DNA from: Deltaproteobacteria bacterium
Lineage (GTDB): Bacteria; Desulfobacterota; WTBG01
Length of the DNA stretch: 7,901 bases
Assembly: GCA_013139225.1 (NCBI GenBank)
Contig: WTBG01000235.1
Location: 1 to 7,901, forward strand
Reading direction: 5' to 3'
Made by a program: the position numbers and the translations under genes. Under the pieces are notes generated by a model. The model saw only the letters and a list, made by a program, of their open reading frames with translations. It did no database searches and was not told where the DNA came from. This document shows, piece after piece, positions 1 through 6,877 of this stretch; the stretch's first letter is position 1; the number at the start of each line of letters is the position of its first letter.

Positions 1-49
1 AAATTGTCTCTAAATCTAGATAGATATAAAAAGTGAAGTTTAAGCGAGA

Positions 50-79
50 TTGTCAAATTGATGTCTGAATGACTATAAC
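50..79 (+). promoter_or_regulatory. Possible sigma-70-type promoter for the TPR-kinase-regulator operon
   Basis: TTGTCA (50-55) and TATAAC (74-79) each match five of six consensus bases of the -35 and -10 boxes, with an 18-base spacer, slightly longer than the usual 17. Transcription would start near 86, giving a leader of about 78 bases before the chosen start at 164. The surrounding 1-163 region has no supportable reading frame. In AT-rich DNA such matches arise by chance, so this is only a candidate. No sigma-54 GG-N10-GC pattern was found in this stretch. Confidence 0.3.
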
Positions 80-163
80 TAGGTCAAATAATTGACGGAC
101 ACATTTATATCTAAAGTCTTGTAACATCAATTGAACAATACTTTCGTTATCAGGATGGAATTG

Positions 164-3040
164 ATGATGGACGCGAAAATAACGGTTTTACTTATTAGTC
201 TGTTTTGTCTGTTCATAACACACACTTCTAATTCAATTGCCTCTACTTCTCTCTCCCTGTATGAAGCTACCTTTGAGGTCATTGCCAATTCTAAAGATGA
301 GTTCAGGGATATTCAGGTTGAGCTAAAAATCACCTATCAGATTGAGGGAAAGTTGAAAAGAGAGGGTAAGAAATATATAGAAGCAAGACCAATTGAGGCG
401 GTTCAGATAACAGATGGGGAAGGTAAGCCACTGCGATTCGATGTTTCTAATAGCGGGAAGAGGTATAGCAAAATAAGCTGGTACTTTCCAAGCGTCACTG
501 AAGGTGAGCAGGTGGTGATTATTCGCTTTAGGCTTCCTAATGCTATAACAATTAAAGAGGAGAAAAACTACTTTGGGGCTTATTGGGTTGGAAGCTGGCT
601 GGTTCCGGTTGACAAGGCTTTGTATCGCTTTGTTTTCCCGGAAGGATATTCTTACCGGGATTGTAGTATATATCCTCAATATAAATATGAGGAGAAATTA
701 GTAGATAGGAGAAGGCAGGTTGAGGTTTCTATTACACCTCTTAAGGATGAGTCTTTTGCTCTTGCTTTTTCACCAACTTTTATAGAGTGGGAAGAGACTG
801 AGAAAGCAAGTAAAGAAATAGATGGAATCATAAAGAAGGATGAGGTTAAAAGTGAGGTGGAATCTATTAAGGGAATGGCTGGAAAAGGTGAGAGTACTGT
901 AACCACTGAAAAGGTGCAGTCTCAACTTGATCCGTTTGCAGATGAAAGGGAAATTAAAGAAGAAAATATAGAAGTGGAGGCAGAGAAAGAGAGTGTAGTT
1001 AAAAATAAGGAGATAAAAAGTGAAGATATAGTACGTTTAGTTACATCCACCACTACAACCATCAGTATAGGGTATACAGGAAGAGGAGAAAGAAAATCAG
1101 TTAGCGAAGAGGAAAGGAGAGTATACGATTCAGCTCAAGAGCTCTATAAGCAGAAGAGATATAAGGAGGCGCTGTCTAATCTTCGTTATTACATGGATAA
1201 CTATCCCCGCAGTGAATTAGCTGATGATGTCTCGTTTTTAATCGGTGATTGCTATTTCTACCTTGCGGAGGAAGGTGACGTATCTAGTTATCAACCTGCC
1301 ATAAGTGCCGTTCAGTTAGCATTGGCGCTCTATCCTGACTTTAAAGATGTACCCTTGGGGTTGTTTCGATTGGCCAACAGTTATAGAAAGATGAAATACC
1401 ATTATGAAGCAGATGAGAGCTATAAGTTGTTGATGGATGGTCATCCCTATGCCGAATGTATCCCTGATGCACGTTTTTGGATGGCAGAGAACCTCTTCCA
1501 AAATGATGAATTTGATGAAGCGAAAAATTTATTTCAGGACTTTATGGTAAAGTATCCCCAGAGTAATCATTTGAGACAAGCTGTTTTCCGAATAGCAGAT
1601 TGTTATGTGGGATTAAAAGAGTATGGTAAAGCTCGAAAAAGCTATGAGGAAGCTCTGAATCGATGGGCAGGTTATTCCGGTTTATCTCCGGAGACCCTAT
1701 TTTCATTAGGATTGACTTATTTAAAAAACGGAGATTGCGCAAAGGCAAGGTCTGTTTTGTTTTTGGGGTTAAACGTTTTTCCAAAAGAAGATTATAACCA
1801 TATTATATTAGCCAAGATTGGGGATACCTACCAGATGGAAGAGAAAGTTGAGGAAGCACTTAAGATTTATTCGCAAAATGGTCTTCTATATCCTGCAAGC
1901 AAAGGTGCTCTGATAAGTGAAATTAAAATGGCTGATATAGGTGTGAATAACCCGGGCTTTTTCAACTATAATCAGTACCTTGAGCCTCTAAAAGTTTACC
2001 AGCAGGTTATTGAAAAATATCCAGTGACGGATCTTGCAGAAGAAGCTTTATATAAACAGGGATTTGCATTCTCAGAACAAAAAAGATATCAGGAGGCAAT
2101 TGTTTCTCTGAAAGCTATATTAGAAGATTATCCTGATAGCGATCTTTCCAGGAAGGCTTTTTATAATGTACAGGAAATACTTTGTAAGTTGATTGACTCT
2201 TATTTTTCGGAAGGAAAGTACTATTTTATCTTTGATACATATCGGAAAAATAAAGATCCTTTTCTTGATGATATTAAAAATACAAAGACCCTTTTCCAGG
2301 TGGGGGATAGCTTTCGCCAGGCAGGATTGTACGAGGATGCTTTGGAAATATATAAAAAGGCAAGACGGATCTATCCCAGGAATTATCCGGAAGATGCACT
2401 CATCCTTAGAATGGGAGAGATTTACGTGCTTGAGAAAAAGTACGCCAAAGCAAATAAGGTGTTTCAAAAGCTGATAAAAGATTTTCCTAAAAGTGGGTAT
2501 CGTAAGCTTGCTTTTCATGGTCTTGCGGATAGTTATTTTCAACAGGGAAGTTATGAAAAGGCTCAACTTACTTACCTCACGGCTTTAGAAGGTGAACAGA
2601 GAATTCCTCGAGATATAAAAGGATTTTTCTGTTTGGGAGAATGTTATCAAAACATGGGTGATATTCCCTTGAGTGTTGAGGCATACAGAAAGGCTATCCA
2701 GGCGGCTGAGAATTTGGAGAAAGATCAGGTGGAAGATGAATTTGTGATAAAAAGTTATGTTAGGCTGGCCGACTGTTTATACCAAAACCAAAGATATCTG
2801 GACTCTGTCGAGGTCTATACTCAGGCAGCTCAACTTTACCCGGAAGACGATCGTACCCAATGGGCATTATATCGCATTGCAGCTGGATATCGAAAGGCAG
2901 GAAAGGGAAAGATTGAGATTGAATCTCTAAGAAAACTTGTAAGTGAGGGGAAGAGAGAACCCTTTTGGGAAAGAGCGATTGATGAAAACATTAGAAATCT
3001 GGAGTGGGAAGAGAAAAACCGTGAACACCTGGTACACTGA
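164..3040 (+). CDS. Exported TPR-repeat protein, candidate flagellar motor scaffold (PflA-like layout)
   Basis: The protein is 958 residues from the ATG at 164. The frame opens at a TTG (131), but AGGA at 152-155 sits 8 bases before ATG 164, and starting there leaves a compact signal peptide: MMDAK, a hydrophobic stretch rich in L/I/F, then a likely cleavage after SNSIA. The cysteine in that stretch is preceded by Phe, so a lipoprotein is unlikely. From about residue 30 to 205 the sequence alternates in beta-strand fashion. It loosely recalls the beta-sandwich of DUF3857-like domains, but that is an impression only. Residues about 208-318 form a Lys/Glu-rich linker. From about 318 to the C-terminus there are roughly 15-16 TPR-like units, e.g. 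YDSAQELYKQKRYKEAL and KQGFAFSEQKRYQEAI, with the usual Tyr-Pro between units. It should lie in the periplasm. It heads an apparent operon with the flagellar kinase and regulator. Exported N-terminal beta domain, linker and many TPRs is also the layout of Campylobacter PflA. A BamD/YbgF-like or cell-envelope scaffold role is the alternative; the specific function is not established. Confidence 0.9.
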   Translation: MMDAKITVLLISLFCLFITHTSNSIASTSLSLYEATFEVIANSKDEFRDIQVELKITYQIEGKLKREGKKYIEARPIEAVQITDGEGKPLRFDVSNSGKRYSKISWYFPSVTEGEQVVIIRFRLPNAITIKEEKNYFGAYWVGSWLVPVDKALYRFVFPEGYSYRDCSIYPQYKYEEKLVDRRRQVEVSITPLKDESFALAFSPTFIEWEETEKASKEIDGIIKKDEVKSEVESIKGMAGKGESTVTTEKVQSQLDPFADEREIKEENIEVEAEKESVVKNKEIKSEDIVRLVTSTTTTISIGYTGRGERKSVSEEERRVYDSAQELYKQKRYKEALSNLRYYMDNYPRSELADDVSFLIGDCYFYLAEEGDVSSYQPAISAVQLALALYPDFKDVPLGLFRLANSYRKMKYHYEADESYKLLMDGHPYAECIPDARFWMAENLFQNDEFDEAKNLFQDFMVKYPQSNHLRQAVFRIADCYVGLKEYGKARKSYEEALNRWAGYSGLSPETLFSLGLTYLKNGDCAKARSVLFLGLNVFPKEDYNHIILAKIGDTYQMEEKVEEALKIYSQNGLLYPASKGALISEIKMADIGVNNPGFFNYNQYLEPLKVYQQVIEKYPVTDLAEEALYKQGFAFSEQKRYQEAIVSLKAILEDYPDSDLSRKAFYNVQEILCKLIDSYFSEGKYYFIFDTYRKNKDPFLDDIKNTKTLFQVGDSFRQAGLYEDALEIYKKARRIYPRNYPEDALILRMGEIYVLEKKYAKANKVFQKLIKDFPKSGYRKLAFHGLADSYFQQGSYEKAQLTYLTALEGEQRIPRDIKGFFCLGECYQNMGDIPLSVEAYRKAIQAAENLEKDQVEDEFVIKSYVRLADCLYQNQRYLDSVEVYTQAAQLYPEDDRTQWALYRIAAGYRKAGKGKIEIESLRKLVSEGKREPFWERAIDENIRNLEWEEKNREHLVH

Positions 3041-3070
3041 AATGCTATCTAAACGGGTTGGAACAAAAAA

Positions 3071-4375
3071 ATGTATGAGAAGATAAGTGGAAAGCAAATG
3101 AATGACAAAGATCCACAGTTTAAGAGAAGAGAAGAAGAAATATCTACGCTGAACCAGGCCCTTTATCATTTTGATCTGTCGGCTTCGAGACTTCAAGATT
3201 CCTATCAACAACTGCAGCAACGCATAGACATGCTCAATCTTGAATTAGAGGAGAAGAATGAACAACTTGAACTCAACCTGAGAGAAAGAGAGCGGGATGA
3301 AGAGTATCTGTATAATATATTGGAGAGTTTGAAGAGCGGAGTAGTAGTGGTTGATGGGAAAGGGGAAATTAAAACTTTTAACAGGGCAGCGGAACGGATC
3401 ACAGGAATTGCTAGAGAAGAAGTTGAAGGGAAATATTTTAACCAGACAATAAAACCACTCCTTCCCGATGACTTCACAAGAGTCTTTCCTGCTGGAGATT
3501 CTATAAAGTCCGAGGGAGAATTTAAACTGAAAAGAAGGGATGGGAGCGAAGTGCGGGTAAAATTCTCGGTCACTCCCTTAAAAGAGAAAGGAAAGGAGTT
3601 GGAAGATAATGTAATCATCTTCCAGGAAGTTACAAAACTCAGGAAGTTAGAGGAAAAGGCAGAGCGCAATAATAGATTAGCGGCTATGGGTGAGATCGCA
3701 GTGAGTATTGCCCACGAGGTGAGGAATCCCTTGGGCAGCATTGAATTGCTTGCTTCACTGCTTAAAAGGGAAGTAGGAAGCGACGAAGACAAGAAAAAAC
3801 TTACGGACCATATTTTAGCTGGAGTGAAAAGTATAGATTATATCATTAATAATCTTCTGCTCTTTTGCAAGCCTCAACACCCGGTTTTTAAAAAGGTTAA
3901 TATCCATGCATTTCTCGATGAATCTATCCTTTTTATTCTCCCTTCGCTCAAACAGAGGCAGATTGAGTTCATCAAAAAGTATGATTCTTTTGACCCCCTT
4001 ATTTTGGGTGATCTGGAGTTATTAAAACAAGTATCTCTAAACCTGGTTTGGAATGCCATTCAGGCTATGCCACAGGGTGGTGAGTTGATTGTTTCCACTA
4101 AGATAGTTGATAACGGTCTGGAATTTCCCAATGCAACAGGCTGCCTGGAGATAAGGTTTGCTGATTCCGGTGTGGGAATATCCGATCATGATAAGGGAAA
4201 AATCTTTAATCCGTTTTTTACCACTAAAGAAAAGGGTACGGGGCTGGGTCTGGCAATCGTGCATAGCATTATCGAGGTTCATGACGGGATGATAGAAGCC
4301 GAAAGCAGTGATGGCCAGGGATCAACTTTTACCATTACCCTACCTTTGGTGGGAAAAGAAGAAAGAAGAGATTGA
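3071..4375 (+). CDS. Soluble PAS-domain sensor histidine kinase, FlrB/FleS/FlgS-like
   Basis: This 434-residue kinase probably phosphorylates the regulator encoded next. An N-terminal coiled coil (about 15-80, rich in Q, E, L and R) leads into a PAS domain (about 80-190, including VVVDGKGEIKTFNRAAERITG). The HisKA H-box follows, with phosphoacceptor His215 in SIAHEVRNPLGSI. The ATPase domain shows an N-box with Asn324 and Asn328 (NLVWNAIQAM), a G1 box DSGVGI (365-370), an F-box around NPFFTTK and a G2 box GTGLGL (389-394). All catalytic motifs look intact. No membrane segment is visible, so it acts in the cytoplasm and must read an internal cue. In Vibrio and Campylobacter, related kinases monitor assembly of the MS ring, rotor and export apparatus; extending that here is inference. 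ATG 3071 has only a weak ribosome site (GGTTGGA upstream). ATG 3098, behind GTGGAAAG, is an equally plausible start that would remove nine residues. An NtrB-like family member of other purpose is possible but unlikely given the neighbours. Confidence 0.9.
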   Translation: MYEKISGKQMNDKDPQFKRREEEISTLNQALYHFDLSASRLQDSYQQLQQRIDMLNLELEEKNEQLELNLRERERDEEYLYNILESLKSGVVVVDGKGEIKTFNRAAERITGIAREEVEGKYFNQTIKPLLPDDFTRVFPAGDSIKSEGEFKLKRRDGSEVRVKFSVTPLKEKGKELEDNVIIFQEVTKLRKLEEKAERNNRLAAMGEIAVSIAHEVRNPLGSIELLASLLKREVGSDEDKKKLTDHILAGVKSIDYIINNLLLFCKPQHPVFKKVNIHAFLDESILFILPSLKQRQIEFIKKYDSFDPLILGDLELLKQVSLNLVWNAIQAMPQGGELIVSTKIVDNGLEFPNATGCLEIRFADSGVGISDHDKGKIFNPFFTTKEKGTGLGLAIVHSIIEVHDGMIEAESSDGQGSTFTITLPLVGKEERRD

Positions 4376-4378
4376 TTC

Positions 4379-5740
4379 GTGCTGGATAAAACAGAGAAGA
4401 GACCAATATTAGTTATTGATGATGAGGGAAGCATGCGCATTGCTCTTAGTGAAGCGCTTTCCAGAAGTGGCCATCTGGTTGACTGTATTTCAAATGGATA
4501 TGATGCCCTGAAGAAGGTTCAATCTACCTCCTTTAAATTGGTTATCACAGATGTAAAAATGCCAAAGATGAACGGGTTGGAGATTCTGCTGGAGATTAAG
4601 AAAGTTCTACCACAAATCCCGGTGATTATGATTACTGCTTATGGAACTATAAACAATGCCGTGGAAGCTATGAAGAAAGGGGCGGCAGATTATATTTTGA
4701 AACCTTTCTCATTCGAAGAACTGGATGCGGTTGTTAAAAGGGCACTGGCGAATGGTAGAAATAAGGAGACCCCTGTCAAAGATGGCCAGAAGCAGAAGGA
4801 AATTATAACCAGAGATTCACGGATGATAAAGCTAATTGATTTAGTTAAGAGCATTGCCTTAAGTAAATCTACTGTCCTCATCCAGGGAGAAAGTGGGACG
4901 GGCAAAGAACTGTTTGCCAGATATGTTCACCAGTATAGTGAGCGAAGAGAAAAGAAGTTTGTTGCAGTTAATTGTGCTGCTATTCCGGAGGATCTTCTGG
5001 AGAGCGAACTCTTTGGGTATGAGAAAGGTGCCTTTACGGGTGCTGTCAGCAGAAGACTGGGGAAATTTGAGCTGGCTGATGGAAGTACCATTCTCTTAGA
5101 TGAGGTAAGTGAAATGGGTCTTAAACTTCAGGCAAAACTCCTGAGAGTGTTGCAGGAGTTTGAGATTGACAGGGTAGGAGGTAAAGAACCTGTCCCCGTA
5201 GATATAAGGGCTGTTGCCACCACTAATGTTGACTTAAAACAGGCAGTTGAGGAAGGTAAATTCAGGGAAGATCTCTTTTATCGATTAAATGTTATTCCTT
5301 TAAAGATCCCTCCTTTAAGGGAGAGGAGGGATGACATCCCTTTGCTGGTAGAACATTTTGTTGAGAAACATAGTCTAAGGTGTAAGAAGGTAGCCCCCCG
5401 GGTTTCTCCGGAGGCTTTCACGGCCTTTAAAAACTGTGAGTGGAGAGGGAACGTGAGAGAATTAGAAAATGTGATTGAAAGAACAGTCCTCCTTCACAGA
5501 GATGAAGTCTTGTTGCCGGAGCAAATCATTATGGAAGAGGTGAGTGAAGATGGAAAGGTGAAAGGGGTTATTCATAGAGGGACGCGTTCAATGAAGGAGA
5601 TGGAACAGGATTTAATATTAAGAACACTTGAAGAATTAGAAGGAAACCGGACTCATGCCGCTAAAGCACTGGGGATAAGCATCAGAACGCTAAGGAACAA
5701 ATTGAGTGACTATAAGAGGCAGGGAGGGATGCAGATTTAA
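4379..5740 (+). CDS. Sigma-54-dependent response regulator, flagellar class activator (FlrC/FleR/FlbD-like)
   Basis: This 453-residue NtrC-family activator has three intact parts. The receiver (about 8-120) has acidic residues Asp14/Asp15, phosphoacceptor Asp58 (ITDVKMP), Thr86 and Lys108. The AAA+ domain (about 143-380) has Walker A GESGTGKE (170-177), the sigma-54-contacting loop GAFTGA (217-222), Walker B LLDEV (Asp241/Glu242), candidate arginine fingers Arg296 and Arg302, and the sensor II motif WRGNVREL (355-362). The Fis-type helix-turn-helix is at about 423-446, and its GISIRTLRNKL stretch is typical of FlbD/FlgR-type flagellar regulators. It starts with GTG three bases after the kinase stop, behind GAAGAG (4365-4370), so the two are translationally linked. 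Phosphorylated, it should remodel sigma-54 polymerase at the flgB promoter downstream. No key residue is missing. A general NtrC or AtoC homologue is the alternative; the position directly before flgB and the HTH sequence favour the flagellar assignment. Confidence 0.92.
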   Translation: MLDKTEKRPILVIDDEGSMRIALSEALSRSGHLVDCISNGYDALKKVQSTSFKLVITDVKMPKMNGLEILLEIKKVLPQIPVIMITAYGTINNAVEAMKKGAADYILKPFSFEELDAVVKRALANGRNKETPVKDGQKQKEIITRDSRMIKLIDLVKSIALSKSTVLIQGESGTGKELFARYVHQYSERREKKFVAVNCAAIPEDLLESELFGYEKGAFTGAVSRRLGKFELADGSTILLDEVSEMGLKLQAKLLRVLQEFEIDRVGGKEPVPVDIRAVATTNVDLKQAVEEGKFREDLFYRLNVIPLKIPPLRERRDDIPLLVEHFVEKHSLRCKKVAPRVSPEAFTAFKNCEWRGNVRELENVIERTVLLHRDEVLLPEQIIMEEVSEDGKVKGVIHRGTRSMKEMEQDLILRTLEELEGNRTHAAKALGISIRTLRNKLSDYKRQGGMQI

Positions 5741-5776
5741 CATCTCGGGAATTTTACAGCTTACTGAGAGTAAGAG

Positions 5777-5842
5777 AAAGTGACTAAAGTGTAAAGTGAA
5801 CTAAAATGCCTAAAATTAACCTTTCTCAACCCGTAACACTTT
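5777..5842 (+). promoter_or_regulatory. Cluster of AAAGTG repeats, candidate upstream activator site
   Basis: AAAGTG occurs at 5777-5782, 5786-5791 and 5793-5798, followed by a degenerate AAAATG at 5803-5808, and its inverse CACTTT lies at 5837-5842. The first four lie in an imperfect tandem repeat of 16-17 bases (5777-5792 and 5793-5809), each unit reading roughly AAAGTGA-CTAAA-TG. The cluster falls about 98-163 bases before the predicted start of transcription, the usual distance for enhancer sites of NtrC-family activators. That the adjacent regulator binds here is inference from position and repetition; I do not recognise the motif as a known FlrC or FlbD box. Confidence 0.4.
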
Positions 5843-5872
5843 GCTTTTAAAGAAATAGTTGTCTTAGAAAGG

Positions 5873-5885
5873 CAGAATCTTGATT
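5873..5885 (-). promoter_or_regulatory. Weak IHF-like site between enhancer repeats and sigma-54 promoter
   Basis: Read on the minus strand, AATCAAGATTCTG fits the IHF consensus WATCAANNNNTTR with one mismatch (C for the first T of the TTR part). It lies between the repeat cluster and the promoter, where DNA bending would help looping. One-mismatch matches are common by chance in AT-rich DNA, so position is the main support. Confidence 0.25.
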
Positions 5886-5913
5886 AGGTTCGCTACAATT
5901 TTTGTATTTGTTC

Positions 5914-5929
5914 TGGTATATGATTTGCA
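5914..5929 (+). promoter_or_regulatory. Sigma-54 (RpoN) promoter of the flgB operon
   Basis: TGGTATATGATTTGCA fits the sigma-54 consensus TGGYRYRNNNNTTGCW at every defined position. The invariant GG is at 5915-5916 and the invariant GC at 5927-5928, with the required ten bases between. Transcription should begin near 5940, giving a leader of about 45 bases to the flgB start. The gene just upstream encodes a sigma-54 activator, which makes this the obvious target. Confidence 0.88.
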
Positions 5930-5968
5930 TGAATATTTATTTGATGAATCTCAATTGATAATATTTTA

Positions 5969-5976
5969 AAAGGAGG
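5969..5976 (+). promoter_or_regulatory. Strong ribosome binding site that decides the flgB start
   Basis: AAAGGAGG is fully complementary to the usual 3' end of 16S rRNA. It lies only 2 bases before ATG 5979, which is too close, but 8 bases before GTG 5985, which is ideal. It therefore supports the GTG as the true start of flgB. Confidence 0.75.
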
Positions 5977-5984
5977 AAATGATT

Positions 5985-6395
5985 GTGCCGCCTGAAGCAT
6001 TATTTAATTCTACTATTCTAATGTTAGAGAAATTACTGGATTTCCAATCGGAAAGGCACTCTATACTTTCCACTAATGTCGCCAATATTGATACACCCGG
6101 GTATAAGGGGCATGATTTACGTTTTTCAGATGAACTCAAAAAAGCAGCTGGTAGAAAGGGAAGCATGCCTTTAATAAAAACCAATGAAAGACATTTGCCT
6201 TTAGAAATAGGTAATATAAAGGGAGGGCGGTTGGTTCCCACTAATGATGCTGTCCATCGACTTGATGGTAACACAGTGGATCTCGACAAGGAGATGGCGA
6301 AATTGGCAGAGAACAGCTTGTATTATAACACAGCAGCTCAGATAACATCTAAAAAATTGAGAGGAATTTTAACAGCTATCAGCGAGGTAAGGTAA
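5985..6395 (+). CDS. flgB: Flagellar basal-body proximal rod protein FlgB
   Basis: FlgB is a proximal rod subunit that is exported by the flagellar type III apparatus and sits between the MS ring/FliE and the rest of the rod. From GTG 5985 the protein is 136 residues, the normal family length. The N-terminal rod signature is present (NVANIDTPGYKGHDLRF, residues 31-47). The conserved C-terminal helix is also present (DLDKEMAKLAENSLYYNTAA, about 96-115). Both ends are predicted helices that pair in the assembled rod, and no cleavable signal peptide is visible. The start could be read as ATG 5979 (138 residues), but the ribosome site favours the GTG. It is the first gene behind the sigma-54 promoter and is followed after one base by flgC. 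Confidence 0.96.
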   Translation: MPPEALFNSTILMLEKLLDFQSERHSILSTNVANIDTPGYKGHDLRFSDELKKAAGRKGSMPLIKTNERHLPLEIGNIKGGRLVPTNDAVHRLDGNTVDLDKEMAKLAENSLYYNTAAQITSKKLRGILTAISEVR

Positions 6396-6396
6396 A

Positions 6397-6834
6397 ATGG
6401 ATTTTTTAACTGCTCTTAATATTAGTTCTTCTGCTTTAAGTGCTCAAAGACTTAGACTGGACGTAATTTCAAGTAACCTGGCTAATATAAATACAACCAA
6501 TACACCTGAAGGTGGTCCATATCGCAGGAGGGAGGTGGTCTTTTCCTCTCAACCGGTTACAGATAATTTCGGTGAGGTGCTTAATTCTGAAATGGAGAAA
6601 AATCTTCGGAAAGTTGAGGTAGTTGATGTCATCATTGATAGAAGGCCACCCAAGATGATATATGACCCTCAACATCCTGATGCCAATGCATCAGGATATG
6701 TTGGAATGCCTGATATCAATGTTATGGAAGAGATGGTGAACATTTTATCTGCTACCCGTTCTTATGAAGCTAATGTGGCTGTTATTAATGCGACTAAAAG
6801 TATGGCAGCGAAAGCTTTAGAGATAGGCAGGTAA
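6397..6834 (+). CDS. flgC: Flagellar basal-body proximal rod protein FlgC
   Basis: FlgC is a proximal rod subunit assembled together with FlgB and FlgF. The 145-residue product has the typical length. Visible signatures are the N-terminal SSNLANINTT (25-34), which belongs to the rod/hook family, and PYRRREVVF (41-49). The FlgC-characteristic stretch YDPQHPDANASGYVGMPDIN spans 89-108, followed by VMEEMVNILSATRSYEANV (109-127) and a C-terminal helix ending KSMAAKALEIGR. The start ATG lies one base after the flgB stop, with GAGG and AAGG inside the end of flgB as ribosome site, so the two genes are likely translationally coupled. Nothing is missing or broken. Confidence 0.97.
   Translation: MDFLTALNISSSALSAQRLRLDVISSNLANINTTNTPEGGPYRRREVVFSSQPVTDNFGEVLNSEMEKNLRKVEVVDVIIDRRPPKMIYDPQHPDANASGYVGMPDINVMEEMVNILSATRSYEANVAVINATKSMAAKALEIGR
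6674..6697 (+). repeat. Perfect 10-bp inverted repeat inside flgC
   Basis: ATCCTGATGC (6674-6683) and GCATCAGGAT (6688-6697) are exact reverse complements separated by the four bases CAAT. They could form a stable mRNA hairpin or a cruciform. The stretch encodes conserved FlgC residues (PDANASG), so the protein accounts for part of the sequence, but not for perfect pairing at third codon positions. No T-run follows, so it is not an intrinsic terminator. Confidence 0.7.
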
Positions 6835-6877
6835 AAAAGGTTGATAAACTGCAAATTTTAAAGGAGATAAGGGCAAT

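Noticed and set aside
92..120. TTGACG as a -35 box close to the TPR gene
   Set aside because: No acceptable -10 hexamer lies 16-18 bases downstream; the TTGTCA/TATAAC pair further upstream is better.
2120..2566. Minus-strand open frame of 148 codons within the TPR gene, and similar ones elsewhere (e.g. 3205-3792)
   Set aside because: They lie wholly opposite well-supported genes, show no recognisable domain, and their composition is what the reverse complement of these AG-rich genes would give.
4893..5099. Overlapping + strand frame inside the AAA+ domain of the regulator
   Set aside because: It is an out-of-frame shadow of Walker A to Walker B coding sequence, with no independent domain support.
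5306..5332. Inverted repeat ATCCCTCC / GGAGGGAT inside the regulator gene
   Set aside because: It falls in the strongly conserved IPPLRERRDDIP segment of sigma-54 activators; protein sequence and codon choice explain it, and the 11-base loop makes it weak.
5760..5774. CTTAC-TGAGA-GTAAG hairpin just after the response regulator gene, as a terminator
   Set aside because: The stem is only five base pairs, low in GC and not followed by a T-run, so it is not a convincing intrinsic terminator.
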